Part shown: in pieces, positions 19,936-29,261 of the stretch | How positions within the stretch are numbered: the stretch's first letter is position 1 | Layout: every line of letters starts with the position of its first letter | NCBI GenBank assembly: GCA_017592665.1 | Contig: JAGFNW010000013.1 | Location: forward strand, 165,494-229,493 | Direction of reading: 5' to 3' | Source: Streptosporangiaceae bacterium NEAU-GS5 | GTDB lineage: Bacteria > Actinomycetota > Actinomycetes > Streptosporangiales > Streptosporangiaceae | Length of the DNA stretch: 64,000 nucleotides | Notes under the pieces: generated by a model | What the model saw: only the letters and a program-made list of their open reading frames with translations | The model's database searches: none | Told to the model about the DNA's origin: nothing | Translations under genes and position numbers: made by a program

Positions 19936-20068
19936 CGCCGGGTTGGAGCCATCTCATCCGACCCGGTGAACAACCCCGGCAAGGCCGAACAGCCGCGCCC
20001 GAGAGCGCTGGAACGTGACGGAACGCCCCCACGGTCAAAGGAGTTTCAGCGGCATTCAGGGGGATCAC

Positions 20069-20599
20069 GTGAAGCGTTCCGTAGCCATGGTTCTCGCCAC
20101 CGCGGGGGCGGCGATGACGTTAGGGGCCGTCGGCAGCGGCCCGGCCACAGCAAGCACCGCGACCACACTCGTGTCGGCGTCCGATGCGGCCACGCCGCAG
20201 GCGAACACCGTCACCTTCTGGTCGTCGAACCACCGCGCCGTCTTCAGGGCGACCTACTCGCCCCCGTACGGCGACAGCTCTTTCCTCAACATCTCGGGCA
20301 CGCTCTACGACCACGACACACGGACGGCCCGGCGGGGCGGCAAGTGCGCCTACCTCGAGTTGGAGTACGGCTCCGCCGCGGAGGGCTCGCGGCGGATCTA
20401 CACCGACAACGTCACCCAGTGCGGGCCGGGCGGGAAGCCCCTCATCGGCGGCTACTACAAGCCGTTCTACTTCCAGCTGCGGGTCTGCCAAATCCCGGAG
20501 CACGGCACATACCCGGTCAACTGCGGCCGCTGGCACCGCATCTACGACGCGCCCGTGATGACGGTCGAGGACTCGGAGGACTCCGCCGTTCGCTCCTGA
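20069..20599 (+). CDS. Secreted hypothetical protein
   Basis: Unrecognised 176-residue exported protein. The signal peptide VKRSAVAMVLATAGAAMTLGAVGSGPATAS ends near an Ala-x-Ala/Ser cleavage site. The mature part is about 145 residues, rich in Tyr and Gly, with four cysteines (KCAYL, QCGPGG, RVCQIP, NCGRWH) that could form two disulphides. Its pattern (FRATYSPPYGDSSFLNISGTLYDHD) resembles small secreted beta-sandwich proteins. GTG 20069 has AGGGGGA about 6 bp upstream; the ATG at 20015 would put 18 polar residues ahead of the signal peptide. Confidence 0.7.
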   Translation: MKRSVAMVLATAGAAMTLGAVGSGPATASTATTLVSASDAATPQANTVTFWSSNHRAVFRATYSPPYGDSSFLNISGTLYDHDTRTARRGGKCAYLELEYGSAAEGSRRIYTDNVTQCGPGGKPLIGGYYKPFYFQLRVCQIPEHGTYPVNCGRWHRIYDAPVMTVEDSEDSAVRS

Positions 20600-20719
20600 G
20601 CAGACACCCTGATACCACCGCGCCCGCCATCGAGCCACGCCCGGACCTGTGCCTCTAGACCATTGGGATGATTCGCCGCAAGATTTTGTCCCAGTGCCCA
20701 CGAGGTAGGGGTTGATGCC

Positions 20720-21688
20720 ATGGGACGGCGGATGCGGCCGCTGAACCCGGCGTGGGGACCGGTCGAGCGGTTCGCGTGCGAGTTGCGGGCGCTGCGCGCG
20801 GCGGCGGGGGAGATGCCGTTGCGGCGGATGGCCCGGCGTTCCGCGGTGTCGAAGAGCGCGCTGACGGACGCGGTCGCCGGGTTCGAGCTGCCGTCGGAAG
20901 AGGTGCTGCGCGCCTTCGTGGACGTGTGCGGGGGCGACTGGCCGTGGTGGCGGGAGCGGCGGCTCGGGGCGCGGGCCGAGGCGGCGGCCGACGCCGACCT
21001 GGCGGAGATCGTGGAGGCCGAGGGGGAGGGCCAGGGCTGGCTGGCGCCGAGATATCCGGGGCACTCGGAGCCGATCGATCGCCGTTCGGTGCACGTGCCC
21101 GAGGTGATCGTCGAGCCGGTGGCCATGCTGGTCCGGCTGCGTCGGCGGCGGTTGCGGGCGCTGGCGGTGTTCGGGACGGCCGCCGTGGTGGCGTTCGCGG
21201 CCGGCTGGTTCGTACGGCCCCTGTTCGGTCACTCTCCCGCGGGCGGGACCCCCGTGACGGCGGCGTCGGTCGAGGCGGCCGCGGAGGCGAGCCCCACGGC
21301 CGGGCCCGCGGACGGGGTGGATCCCTATATTTCGCGATGTGGTGAGGATCAGCAGCTCATCGAGACCAAGGGCATGGTGTGGCCCGACCACACGTCGTAT
21401 GGGTCGCTGGAGCTGTTCCACTCGGCCCGCTGCGACGCCAACTGGGGCTACGTCAACGGGCCCAACTCGAGGAGTTGGAAGGTCCACATCATCGTGCACC
21501 GGCCGGCCGACGGGATCACCGTGCCGGTCGTCCAGTCGGTGGACCTGGGTCCCGGCTCGTGGAGCGGGATGCTGCTGACCGCCTCCGGATGCGTGTACAT
21601 CGAGGCGTACGTGGAGAAGGGATCCGGGCGGGGCCCGTCGGCCAGGACCAGCTGCTACAGGCAGGCCGACACCGTCCTGCACAGCTAG
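20720..21688 (+). CDS. Membrane-anchored XRE-like protein with DUF2690-type extracellular domain
   Basis: 322-residue protein in three parts. A cytoplasmic helix-turn-helix (ELRALRAAAGEMPLRRMARRSAVSKSALTDAVAG) occupies about residues 15-70. One membrane helix (LRALAVFGTAAVVAFAAGWFV) is at about 148-168. The outer domain of about 120 residues has four cysteines (SRCGED, ARCDANWGYV, SGCVYIEAY, TSCYRQ), matching the DUF2690 family as I recall it. This layout implies a one-component sensor that links an outside signal to DNA or a partner inside. GGTAGGGG precedes ATG. No gene partner is obvious. Confidence 0.8.
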   Translation: MGRRMRPLNPAWGPVERFACELRALRAAAGEMPLRRMARRSAVSKSALTDAVAGFELPSEEVLRAFVDVCGGDWPWWRERRLGARAEAAADADLAEIVEAEGEGQGWLAPRYPGHSEPIDRRSVHVPEVIVEPVAMLVRLRRRRLRALAVFGTAAVVAFAAGWFVRPLFGHSPAGGTPVTAASVEAAAEASPTAGPADGVDPYISRCGEDQQLIETKGMVWPDHTSYGSLELFHSARCDANWGYVNGPNSRSWKVHIIVHRPADGITVPVVQSVDLGPGSWSGMLLTASGCVYIEAYVEKGSGRGPSARTSCYRQADTVLHS

Positions 21689-21711
21689 GTGGCCGTGGTT
21701 AGTCTGGCCGG

Positions 21712-22335
21712 GTGGCCGCGCCCTATCTGACCATCGACGACGTGATCGAGCATGAGACCGAGGCCCGGCGGTCGCGGTTCATCTGCGCGCTGGCCCCGGT
21801 CGCGTCGGAGCCGCAGGCGCGGGCGTTCATCGCGGAGCGGCGGGCCTTGTACGGCGATGCCAGTCACAACTGCACGGCTTATGTGATCGGTAGCGGGATC
21901 CAGCGGTCCGACGACGACGGGGAGCCGGGCGGCACGGCCGGGACTCCCATGCTCGACGTGCTCACGCGGCGCGGGTTCGCCGATGTCGTGGCCGTGGTCA
22001 CGCGTTATTTCGGCGGGGTGCTGCTGGGGGCGGGCGGGCTGGTCCGCGCGTACGGCGGGGCGGTGGCCGAGACGCTCGACCGGGTGGAGCCGGTGCGCAT
22101 GACGCCCGCGCGGCTGGTGACGGTGACGGTGGATCACGCGCTGGCGGGACGCCTGGAAAGCGATCTGCGGGCCTCGCCGTACGCGCTGCGCGGGGTGGAC
22201 TACGGCGCCGAGGTGGCCTTCGAGGTGGCGGTGGCGCAGGAGAGGCTGGGCGCCTTCGGCGGGTGGGTGGCGACGGCGACCTCCGGCCGCGCGGGCGTGC
22301 GGTCCGGCGAGGAGATCCACGTTCGCGAGCCGTGA
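21712..22335 (+). CDS. YigZ/IMPACT-family protein
   Basis: 207-residue UPF0029/IMPACT protein. The N-terminal domain has RSRFICALAPV, the conserved CTAYVIG, DDGEPGGTAGTPML and VTRYFGGVLLGAGGLVRAYGGA. A smaller C-terminal DUF1949-type domain follows (VTVTVDHALAGRLESDLRAS ... FEVAVAQERLGAF). These proteins are linked to translation quality control, but their biochemical role in bacteria is uncertain. GTG 21712 starts 23 bp after the preceding gene. Confidence 0.92.
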   Translation: MAAPYLTIDDVIEHETEARRSRFICALAPVASEPQARAFIAERRALYGDASHNCTAYVIGSGIQRSDDDGEPGGTAGTPMLDVLTRRGFADVVAVVTRYFGGVLLGAGGLVRAYGGAVAETLDRVEPVRMTPARLVTVTVDHALAGRLESDLRASPYALRGVDYGAEVAFEVAVAQERLGAFGGWVATATSGRAGVRSGEEIHVREP

Positions 22336-22435
22336 GCCGCGATGGACGCATGATCCACCTGCGGGAGCCGTGCGGCGCGATGGTCCGAGGTGCGAGGCGC
22401 GATGGCCTGCGGCGCGGTGGCCCCATAATTGCGGC

Positions 22436-25291
22436 ATGCGCGCTTTGCTGGCGAAGATCGGGATCGCGCTGGCCGCGCTCGGGCCGCCCGCGCTCGTCGG
22501 CGTGGGGTTCTGGCCGGACGTGCGGTCCCATCCGGTGCTCGGCGCGCTGGCCCTGGCGGGCTACTGGCTGGTCCTCGCGATCCTGGGGTTCGTCCGGCGG
22601 GTCGGCGCGGCCGTGCAGGACCGCTGGGTGGACCGGGCCGCGGCGGCGGTCGACGACAAGCTGACGGCCCTGGTGGCCGGCCATCACGGGCGGTACGTCA
22701 AGCGGCTGGCCGCCAGTCTCCGCTACGTGGACATGCAGGGCCTGGCGACCATCGGCGAATACGCGCTCGAGCTCCGGGACGTCTACGTCGATGTGGCCCT
22801 GGTGCCGAAGGCCGTGCACGAGACGGCGAACGAGCCGTTCCTCGGCAGCGACGGCGGCCCGTCGGAGCGGCGGCTGCTGCGGCACGTGCTGGCCGTGCCG
22901 GGCGTCTACGCGGTGATCGGCGGCCCGGGGTCGGGCAAGACGACCATGCTGCGGCGGACGGCGCTGCATCTGTGCCGGGGCCGCCGGCTGCCGATCCTGG
23001 TCTACCTGCGCGACCACGTGCCGGCGATCTTGGACGGCCGGCCGCTGAGCGAGATCGTGGCCGGGCTGCCGTGGCTGCGCGGCGCCATCCCGGCCGCCTG
23101 GTTCGAGCGCCGCCTGGACGGCGGCCGCTGCCTGATCATGCTGGACGGCCTGGACGAGGTGGCCGACGACAGCGAGCGGCGCAAGGTCGTCGCGTGGGTG
23201 TCGCAGCAGACGATCAGTTACGCCACGTGCACGTTCGCGATCACCTCCCGTCCGTACGGCTATCGCGAGAATCCGCTGACCGGGGCGAGCGTGCTGCAGG
23301 TGCGGCGGTTCAGCGGGGAGCAGGTGGCCACGTTCCTGCACGGCTGGTATCTGGCGATCGAGCGCCGGGCCACGGGTGAGACGGGCCCGCAGGTGCGGGT
23401 GCGGGCCGAGGAGAAGGCCGGCGAGCTGATGGGCCGGCTGCGCGCCCAGCCGTCCCTGTACGACCTGGCCGCCAACCCGCTGCTGCTCACGATGATCGCC
23501 AACGTGCACCGCTACAAGGGGGCCCTGCCGGGCAGCCGCGCCCAGCTGTACGGCGAGATGTGCGAGGTGCTGCTGCACCGCCGCCGCGAGTCCAAGGGGC
23601 TGACGGCGGGCACCGGTCTCCGCGGCGAGCAGAAGACGCGGGTGGCGCGTGCGCTGGCGGTGTGGATGATGATCGAGCGGATGCGCGACATCCCGGCGTG
23701 GCAGGCCGCCGAGGTGATCGGGCCGGCGCTGGAGCGGGTGTCGCGCAGTGTCAGGACGGACACGTTCCTCGTGGAGACGGCCGAGAGCGGGCTGCTGGTC
23801 GAGCGGGAGACCGGGTCCTACGCGTTCGCCCACCTGACGTTGCAGGAGTATCTGGCCGCCGTGGAGATCCGCGAGGCCGGCCGGTCCGACCTGCTGGTCG
23901 ATCAGGTGGGCGACCCGTGGTGGCGCGAGACGACGTTGCTGTGGGCGGCAGACGCGGACGCGACCGCGGTGGTGGAGGCCTGCCTGAATATAGGCAGCAT
24001 ACGGGCGCTGGCGCTGGCCTACGAATGCGTCGAGCAGGCCCGCGAGACCTCGCCCGCGGTGCGCGACCGCCTCGACGCCGCGCTGCGGATCACCGAGGAC
24101 GAGACCCGCGAACGCCGCCGCCTGGTGACGGGTATCCGGGTGCACCGCTGGTTACGCGAGGTCATCCAGCTCGGCGACGCCTCCGCCATCACCGCGGCGC
24201 TCGTGCCCAACGAGATCTACCGGCTGTTCACGGGCGACGACCCGATCCGATCTCTCGGGCAGCAGGCTCCGGCGCTCGAGCCGGCGCTCGGCATGTGGCG
24301 ACGCGAGGCGGACGCGTTCGTCGAGTGGGTCAACGACCTGTCCGGCGATGGCGCCGCCTATCGGCTGCCCACCGAGGCCGAGCTCGCGCTCCCGGCCGCC
24401 GGCCTGGTGGCCGACCTCGGCCGCCAGGCTCCGTGGACCCGCGACGGCTCCGGATACGCCTACGATGTGGACGCCGACACCGTGCGCAACCGGATGGCCT
24501 TCAACTCGCCCGCGCTGATGGCCGCGATCTTGGGCCTGCTCGGCCGCAGCGACGGACCGTTGCCGGCGGCGATGCCCGGGGGCGGGGCCGAACTGATCGC
24601 GCGGTGCCACATGATGCGCGTGGCGAGCCCGAAGACCGGCACGATGGGCATCGGACATGTGGCCGAGTTGCTGCTCGACGTCGGCGGGCTGATGTCGCGC
24701 CGGATCCTCGCCGCGGAGACGATCGGCCAGCTGCGGCAGATCACCGCCCTGGTGCGCCGGCAGGATTTCGGGCGGGTGCGGCAGCTCACGGACGACATCG
24801 ACGTGGCGGGCATGATCGAGCGCGATCTCGCGCCCCACGCCGCGGGGGAGGCGGGCAGGCCCTGGTGGCGGCTCGCCGTCCTCGCCGACGCGGCGCTCGT
24901 CGTCTGCCTGCTGGCGCAGGAGCGCCGGTCGAGCGGCCAGAATCTGGCCGCGTTCATGGCGTACCAGAAAGGGCTCCTGCAGCTGAGCTACAGCGCCACA
25001 CCCGACGACCTGGCAAGGCACGCGGAAGCGGCGGCGGTTTTGCCGGTCAGCCCGTTGTTCGGCCCGCTCGTGAGCGAATTGCGGCTGGTCACCGAGAAGG
25101 TGGACGGCCGCGTGGTGGTCGCCGATCACGAGATCCTGTCCGCCGTCGTGCTCGGGGCGCTCGCCGCGAAGGCGTTCCTCGGCCTGACCGACACGGACGA
25201 CCTGCGCTTCGACGGCGTCGTCGCGTCGGCCGGGGCGGCCCTCATCCGGGCGCGACACCCCCGGGAAGTGATCTTGCTGGTGCGGGACTGA
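22436..25291 (+). CDS. Membrane NACHT-domain NTPase with degenerate FGE-like C-terminal segment
   Basis: Large 951-residue STAND-type NTPase. Two N-terminal hydrophobic segments (about 4-25 and 34-53) suggest membrane anchoring. The NACHT core starts near residue 155, with Walker A GGPGSGKTT (about 162-170), Walker B CLIMLDGLDEVAD (about 230-242), a sensor TSRPYGY, and the typical NPLLLTMIA and FAHLTLQEYLAA helices to about residue 480. The remaining 450 residues are poorly recognisable. FVEWVNDLSGDGAAYRLPTEAEL near 630-650 resembles the hallmark of formylglycine-generating-enzyme/SUMF1 domains but stops soon after. Bacterial NACHT proteins often act in phage defence or signalling; no partner gene supports either here. 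Confidence 0.85.
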   Translation: MRALLAKIGIALAALGPPALVGVGFWPDVRSHPVLGALALAGYWLVLAILGFVRRVGAAVQDRWVDRAAAAVDDKLTALVAGHHGRYVKRLAASLRYVDMQGLATIGEYALELRDVYVDVALVPKAVHETANEPFLGSDGGPSERRLLRHVLAVPGVYAVIGGPGSGKTTMLRRTALHLCRGRRLPILVYLRDHVPAILDGRPLSEIVAGLPWLRGAIPAAWFERRLDGGRCLIMLDGLDEVADDSERRKVVAWVSQQTISYATCTFAITSRPYGYRENPLTGASVLQVRRFSGEQVATFLHGWYLAIERRATGETGPQVRVRAEEKAGELMGRLRAQPSLYDLAANPLLLTMIANVHRYKGALPGSRAQLYGEMCEVLLHRRRESKGLTAGTGLRGEQKTRVARALAVWMMIERMRDIPAWQAAEVIGPALERVSRSVRTDTFLVETAESGLLVERETGSYAFAHLTLQEYLAAVEIREAGRSDLLVDQVGDPWWRETTLLWAADADATAVVEACLNIGSIRALALAYECVEQARETSPAVRDRLDAALRITEDETRERRRLVTGIRVHRWLREVIQLGDASAITAALVPNEIYRLFTGDDPIRSLGQQAPALEPALGMWRREADAFVEWVNDLSGDGAAYRLPTEAELALPAAGLVADLGRQAPWTRDGSGYAYDVDADTVRNRMAFNSPALMAAILGLLGRSDGPLPAAMPGGGAELIARCHMMRVASPKTGTMGIGHVAELLLDVGGLMSRRILAAETIGQLRQITALVRRQDFGRVRQLTDDIDVAGMIERDLAPHAAGEAGRPWWRLAVLADAALVVCLLAQERRSSGQNLAAFMAYQKGLLQLSYSATPDDLARHAEAAAVLPVSPLFGPLVSELRLVTEKVDGRVVVADHEILSAVVLGALAAKAFLGLTDTDDLRFDGVVASAGAALIRARHPREVILLVRD

Positions 25292-25300
25292 CCCGCCGTG

Positions 25301-26512
25301 TCAGCCCTCGAGGGCGTACTGCATGACGCGGAACTTGGCCTGGGCCTCGGCGAGCTCGGCGGCGGGGTCGGAGTCGCCCATGATGCCGCAGCCGGCGAAC
25401 AAGCGGGCCCGGCGGCCGGAGATCTCGGCGCAGCGCAGCGCGATGCCCCACTCGCCGTCGCCGCGGGAGTCGATCCAGCCGACCGGCCCTGCGTAGCCGC
25501 CCCGATCCATGCCCTCCAGCTCGCGGATGACCTCCAGCGCCGTGCCGGTGGGGGTGCCGCCGACGGCGGCCGTGGGGTGCATGGCGGCCACCACGTCGAG
25601 CACGCTCGCCCCGTCGGACAGCCGTCCGGTGACCCGGCTGGCCAGGTGCTGGACGTTGGGGAGGACCAGCAGCTCGGGCCGGTCGAGGATGTCGAGGGTG
25701 GCGCACAGCGGGGTGAGCGCCTCGCGGACCGAGGCGACGGCGCAGGCGTGCTCGTGCAGGTTCTTGGCCGACTCGAACAGCAGCGACGGGTCGGCGCCGG
25801 AGGGGATGGTGCCGGCGAGGACGAGCGACTCGATGGCGGCGCCGGTGTGCCGGGCCAGCAGCTCGGGGGTGGCGCCGACCAGGCCGCCGACGGAGAAGGT
25901 GTAGCACTCGGGGTAGCGCTCGCTGAGGCGGCCCAGCAGGACGCGGACGTCGATGGGGCGTTCGGCGACGGCGGTCAGGTCGCGGGCCAGCACGACCTTG
26001 TCGAGCACGCCGTCTCTGATCTTCCGTACGCCACGGGCCACCGCGAGCTGCCACTCGGGGGCGGTCAGGGTGCCGTCGCCATATCGGATCCGGCCGGGGG
26101 CGACGGGCGGGGTGAGCAGGTCGAGCTCGTCGTGGCCGACGACGGTGAGCCAGGACCGGCCGCCGCGGCGGGCCAGCACGGTGCGCGGGACGACCAGCGT
26201 GGAGCCGGCCGACGACCCCGGGTCGAAGGTGAACGATCCGAACGCCACCAGCCCCGATCCGGGCATCTCGACGGCGTCGTCGACGTCGGCCTCGTCGAGG
26301 AGCGTCGCGAGCCATTCGCGGGCCAGTGCGAAGCGGGCCGGCCCCGGCGGTAGTGTCACGCGGGCGGCCTCGCCCCAGCCGACGAGCCCGTCGCCGTGTC
26401 TCAGCCAGGCGTGCGGCGCGTGGCGGGGGAGCCGCGCTATGAGGTCTCCAGGATCGCGCACCGGAACGGTGCGGACCACGAGGGGGCGGGTCAGACCGAG
26501 TGCGACACTCAC
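25301..26512 (-). CDS. menF: Isochorismate synthase
   Basis: Chorismate-utilising enzyme of 403 residues, converting chorismate to isochorismate. The diagnostic C-terminal blocks are present: KVVLARDLTA, SVGGLVGATPELLARHTGAAIESLVLAGT, LPNVQHLASRVTGRL, MHPTAAVGGTPTGTALEVI, GYAGPVGWIDSRGDGEWGIALR and FAGCGIMGDSDP. In this genome it most likely feeds menD at 13 kb. A DhbC-like siderophore role is possible, but no siderophore genes are near. GTG 26512 is a tentative start, without a good ribosome site; the open frame extends 20 codons further. It converges with the NACHT gene. Confidence 0.88.
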   Translation of the reverse strand: MSVALGLTRPLVVRTVPVRDPGDLIARLPRHAPHAWLRHGDGLVGWGEAARVTLPPGPARFALAREWLATLLDEADVDDAVEMPGSGLVAFGSFTFDPGSSAGSTLVVPRTVLARRGGRSWLTVVGHDELDLLTPPVAPGRIRYGDGTLTAPEWQLAVARGVRKIRDGVLDKVVLARDLTAVAERPIDVRVLLGRLSERYPECYTFSVGGLVGATPELLARHTGAAIESLVLAGTIPSGADPSLLFESAKNLHEHACAVASVREALTPLCATLDILDRPELLVLPNVQHLASRVTGRLSDGASVLDVVAAMHPTAAVGGTPTGTALEVIRELEGMDRGGYAGPVGWIDSRGDGEWGIALRCAEISGRRARLFAGCGIMGDSDPAAELAEAQAKFRVMQYALEG

Positions 26513-26622
26513 TCGACACACTCTATGTCGCGTCTGAACACGTTCGAAACGAGACCCCCTCATGGCTGTCAAGGCGCCATAGGAAGTTGGTCAACGGTAG
26601 GCACGCCTTCCCGAACGGTCAT

Positions 26623-26643
26623 AGATCACACCCTCGGTGATCT
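26623..26643. promoter_or_regulatory. Inverted repeat upstream of the SGNH hydrolase gene
   Basis: AGATCAC (26623-26629) and GTGATCT (26637-26643) form a perfect 7-bp inverted repeat with a 7-bp spacer, 33 bp before the ATG. It could be an operator or a leader hairpin. Confidence 0.45.
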
Positions 26644-26654
26644 CTAGCGTGGTG

Positions 26655-26670
26655 CCTCCGCTAACGGAGG
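26655..26670 (+). promoter_or_regulatory. Hairpin that sequesters the ribosome-binding site
   Basis: CCTCCG-CTAA-CGGAGG is a perfect 6-bp stem whose 3' arm is the CGGAGG Shine-Dalgarno of the next gene (ATG 26676, 5-nt spacing). As RNA it would mask the ribosome site and lower translation unless opened. Confidence 0.6.
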
Positions 26671-26675
26671 TGTTC

Positions 26676-27503
26676 ATGGTCACGAGGTTCGTCACTGCCC
26701 TGGTCCTGGTTGTTTTCACCGGCGGCACGGCATTGGCCCGATCGGTCCCGCCGGCGCAGCCGGCCGTCATGGCGGCGATCGGCGACTCGATCAGCGCCGG
26801 GTTCAACGCCTGCGGCTGGTGGGTGGCCTGCACGTCACGGTCGTGGTCGGCGGGTGACAACGAGGAGGTCGACAGCCACTATCTGCGGCTGCTGGCGTCC
26901 GACCCGGCGCTTGGCGGCCACAACCTGAACTTCGCCGTTCCCGGGGCGACCAGCGCCGACATGGTGGCGCAGGCGCGTCAGGCGGTGGCGGCCCACGCCG
27001 ATTACGTGACCTTGCTGATCGGGGCGGGCGACGTGTGCACGGGTGGGCTGAACGAGATGACGCCGATCACCACCTACCGGCAGCGCGTCGACGCGGCGCT
27101 GGCGGTGCTGCGCCCGGCCGGTGTGCGGGTGCTGGCCGCGAGCATCCCCGACATCAAGCACCTGTGGCGGATCGGCAAGGACGACTTCTGGGCCCGCACG
27201 TTCTGGTCGATCGGCGGGATGTGCCCGGTCATGCTGGACAATCCGGAGTCGACGGCGCGGATGGACGTGATCCGCCGAGACCGCGTCCGCGACCGGCTGA
27301 TCGCCTACAACACGCAGATGAGCCGGGCGTGCGCGGCCTACGGGCCGGGCTGCCGCTACGACGGGGGCGCCGTCTTCCGCTACCCGTTCAAGCTGGAGCA
27401 GGTCAGCGGCTGGGACTACTTCCACCCCAACGGCGACGGGCAGAAGGCGCTGGCCGCGGCCACTTTCAAGACCGCGCAGGCTCTTTTCCCCAATGACCGT
27501 TAA
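26676..27503 (+). CDS. Secreted SGNH/GDSL-type hydrolase with altered block III
   Basis: 275-residue exported hydrolase. The signal peptide MVTRFVTALVLVVFTGGTALA is followed by the block I nucleophile motif IGDSISAGFN, block II NFAVPGATSADM, and the block V Asp/His in WDYFHPNGDGQ. In block III, where SGNH enzymes have a GxND motif with an oxyanion Asn, the frame reads LLIGAGDVC, so Gly replaces Asn. Several cysteines suggest disulphides outside the cell. Related secreted lipases act on esters, but this change may weaken or alter catalysis. ATG 26676 is supported by CGGAGG. Confidence 0.85.
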   Translation: MVTRFVTALVLVVFTGGTALARSVPPAQPAVMAAIGDSISAGFNACGWWVACTSRSWSAGDNEEVDSHYLRLLASDPALGGHNLNFAVPGATSADMVAQARQAVAAHADYVTLLIGAGDVCTGGLNEMTPITTYRQRVDAALAVLRPAGVRVLAASIPDIKHLWRIGKDDFWARTFWSIGGMCPVMLDNPESTARMDVIRRDRVRDRLIAYNTQMSRACAAYGPGCRYDGGAVFRYPFKLEQVSGWDYFHPNGDGQKALAAATFKTAQALFPNDR

Positions 27504-27512
27504 CGTTGACCC

Positions 27513-28898
<1,386 letters not shown>

Positions 28899-28920
28899 CG
28901 GGGCCGTGGAGCCGCTGCCG

Positions 28921-29181
28921 TCATCCCGGCTCCTGACCGAACAAGCGGGCGATCCGCGTCTGCCACGCCACCAGGACGCGAGGCGGACGGGCCGGCGAGT
29001 GGTTGAACCCGTGCTGGTGCGAACGGGGGTGCGAACGGTGGCGTGTGCGCGCGTGCTGCCACCTATTGCCGTGGCGGGCCTGGCCCTGGTGGCCGGTCGG
29101 CCGCTCGGTGTGCGCGGGAATCCCCGGAATGCGATGGGTCGCCCAGTGCAGCAGGTCGCGGAGCGAGTGCCGGTTATTCAT
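28921..29181 (-). CDS. Small His/Arg-rich protein divergent from tetR
   Basis: Unrecognised 86-residue protein starting MNNRHSLRDLLHWATHRIPG. The middle is extremely basic and His-rich (HQGQARHGNRWQHARTRHRSHPRSHQHGFNHS), and it ends WQTRIARLFGQEPG. GGAGG lies 5 nt before the ATG, and third codon positions are mostly G/C, which supports real coding. Two tetO-like operators lie between this gene and tetR, in the position where tetA is placed in Tn10, so it should be the regulated gene. No membrane segment is present, so it is not an efflux pump. Nucleic-acid or metal binding is a guess from composition. Confidence 0.55.
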   Translation of the reverse strand: MNNRHSLRDLLHWATHRIPGIPAHTERPTGHQGQARHGNRWQHARTRHRSHPRSHQHGFNHSPARPPRVLVAWQTRIARLFGQEPG

Positions 29182-29203
29182 CGTTGCCTCCCTGGCACAG
29201 AAG

Positions 29204-29241
29204 TCTCTATCACTGATAGGGGACTCTATCACTGATAGAGT
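29204..29241. promoter_or_regulatory. Tandem tetO-like operators
   Basis: Site 1, TCTCTATCACTGATAGGGGA (29204-29223), is close to the complement of tetO2 of Tn10. Site 2, ACTCTATCACTGATAGAGT (29223-29241), is a perfect palindrome around a central C and differs from tetO1 only at the centre. They lie in the 80-bp gap between the leftward small gene and rightward tetR. Confidence 0.9.
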
Positions 29242-29261
29242 CCAGAAGGGAGGTGCCGGGA

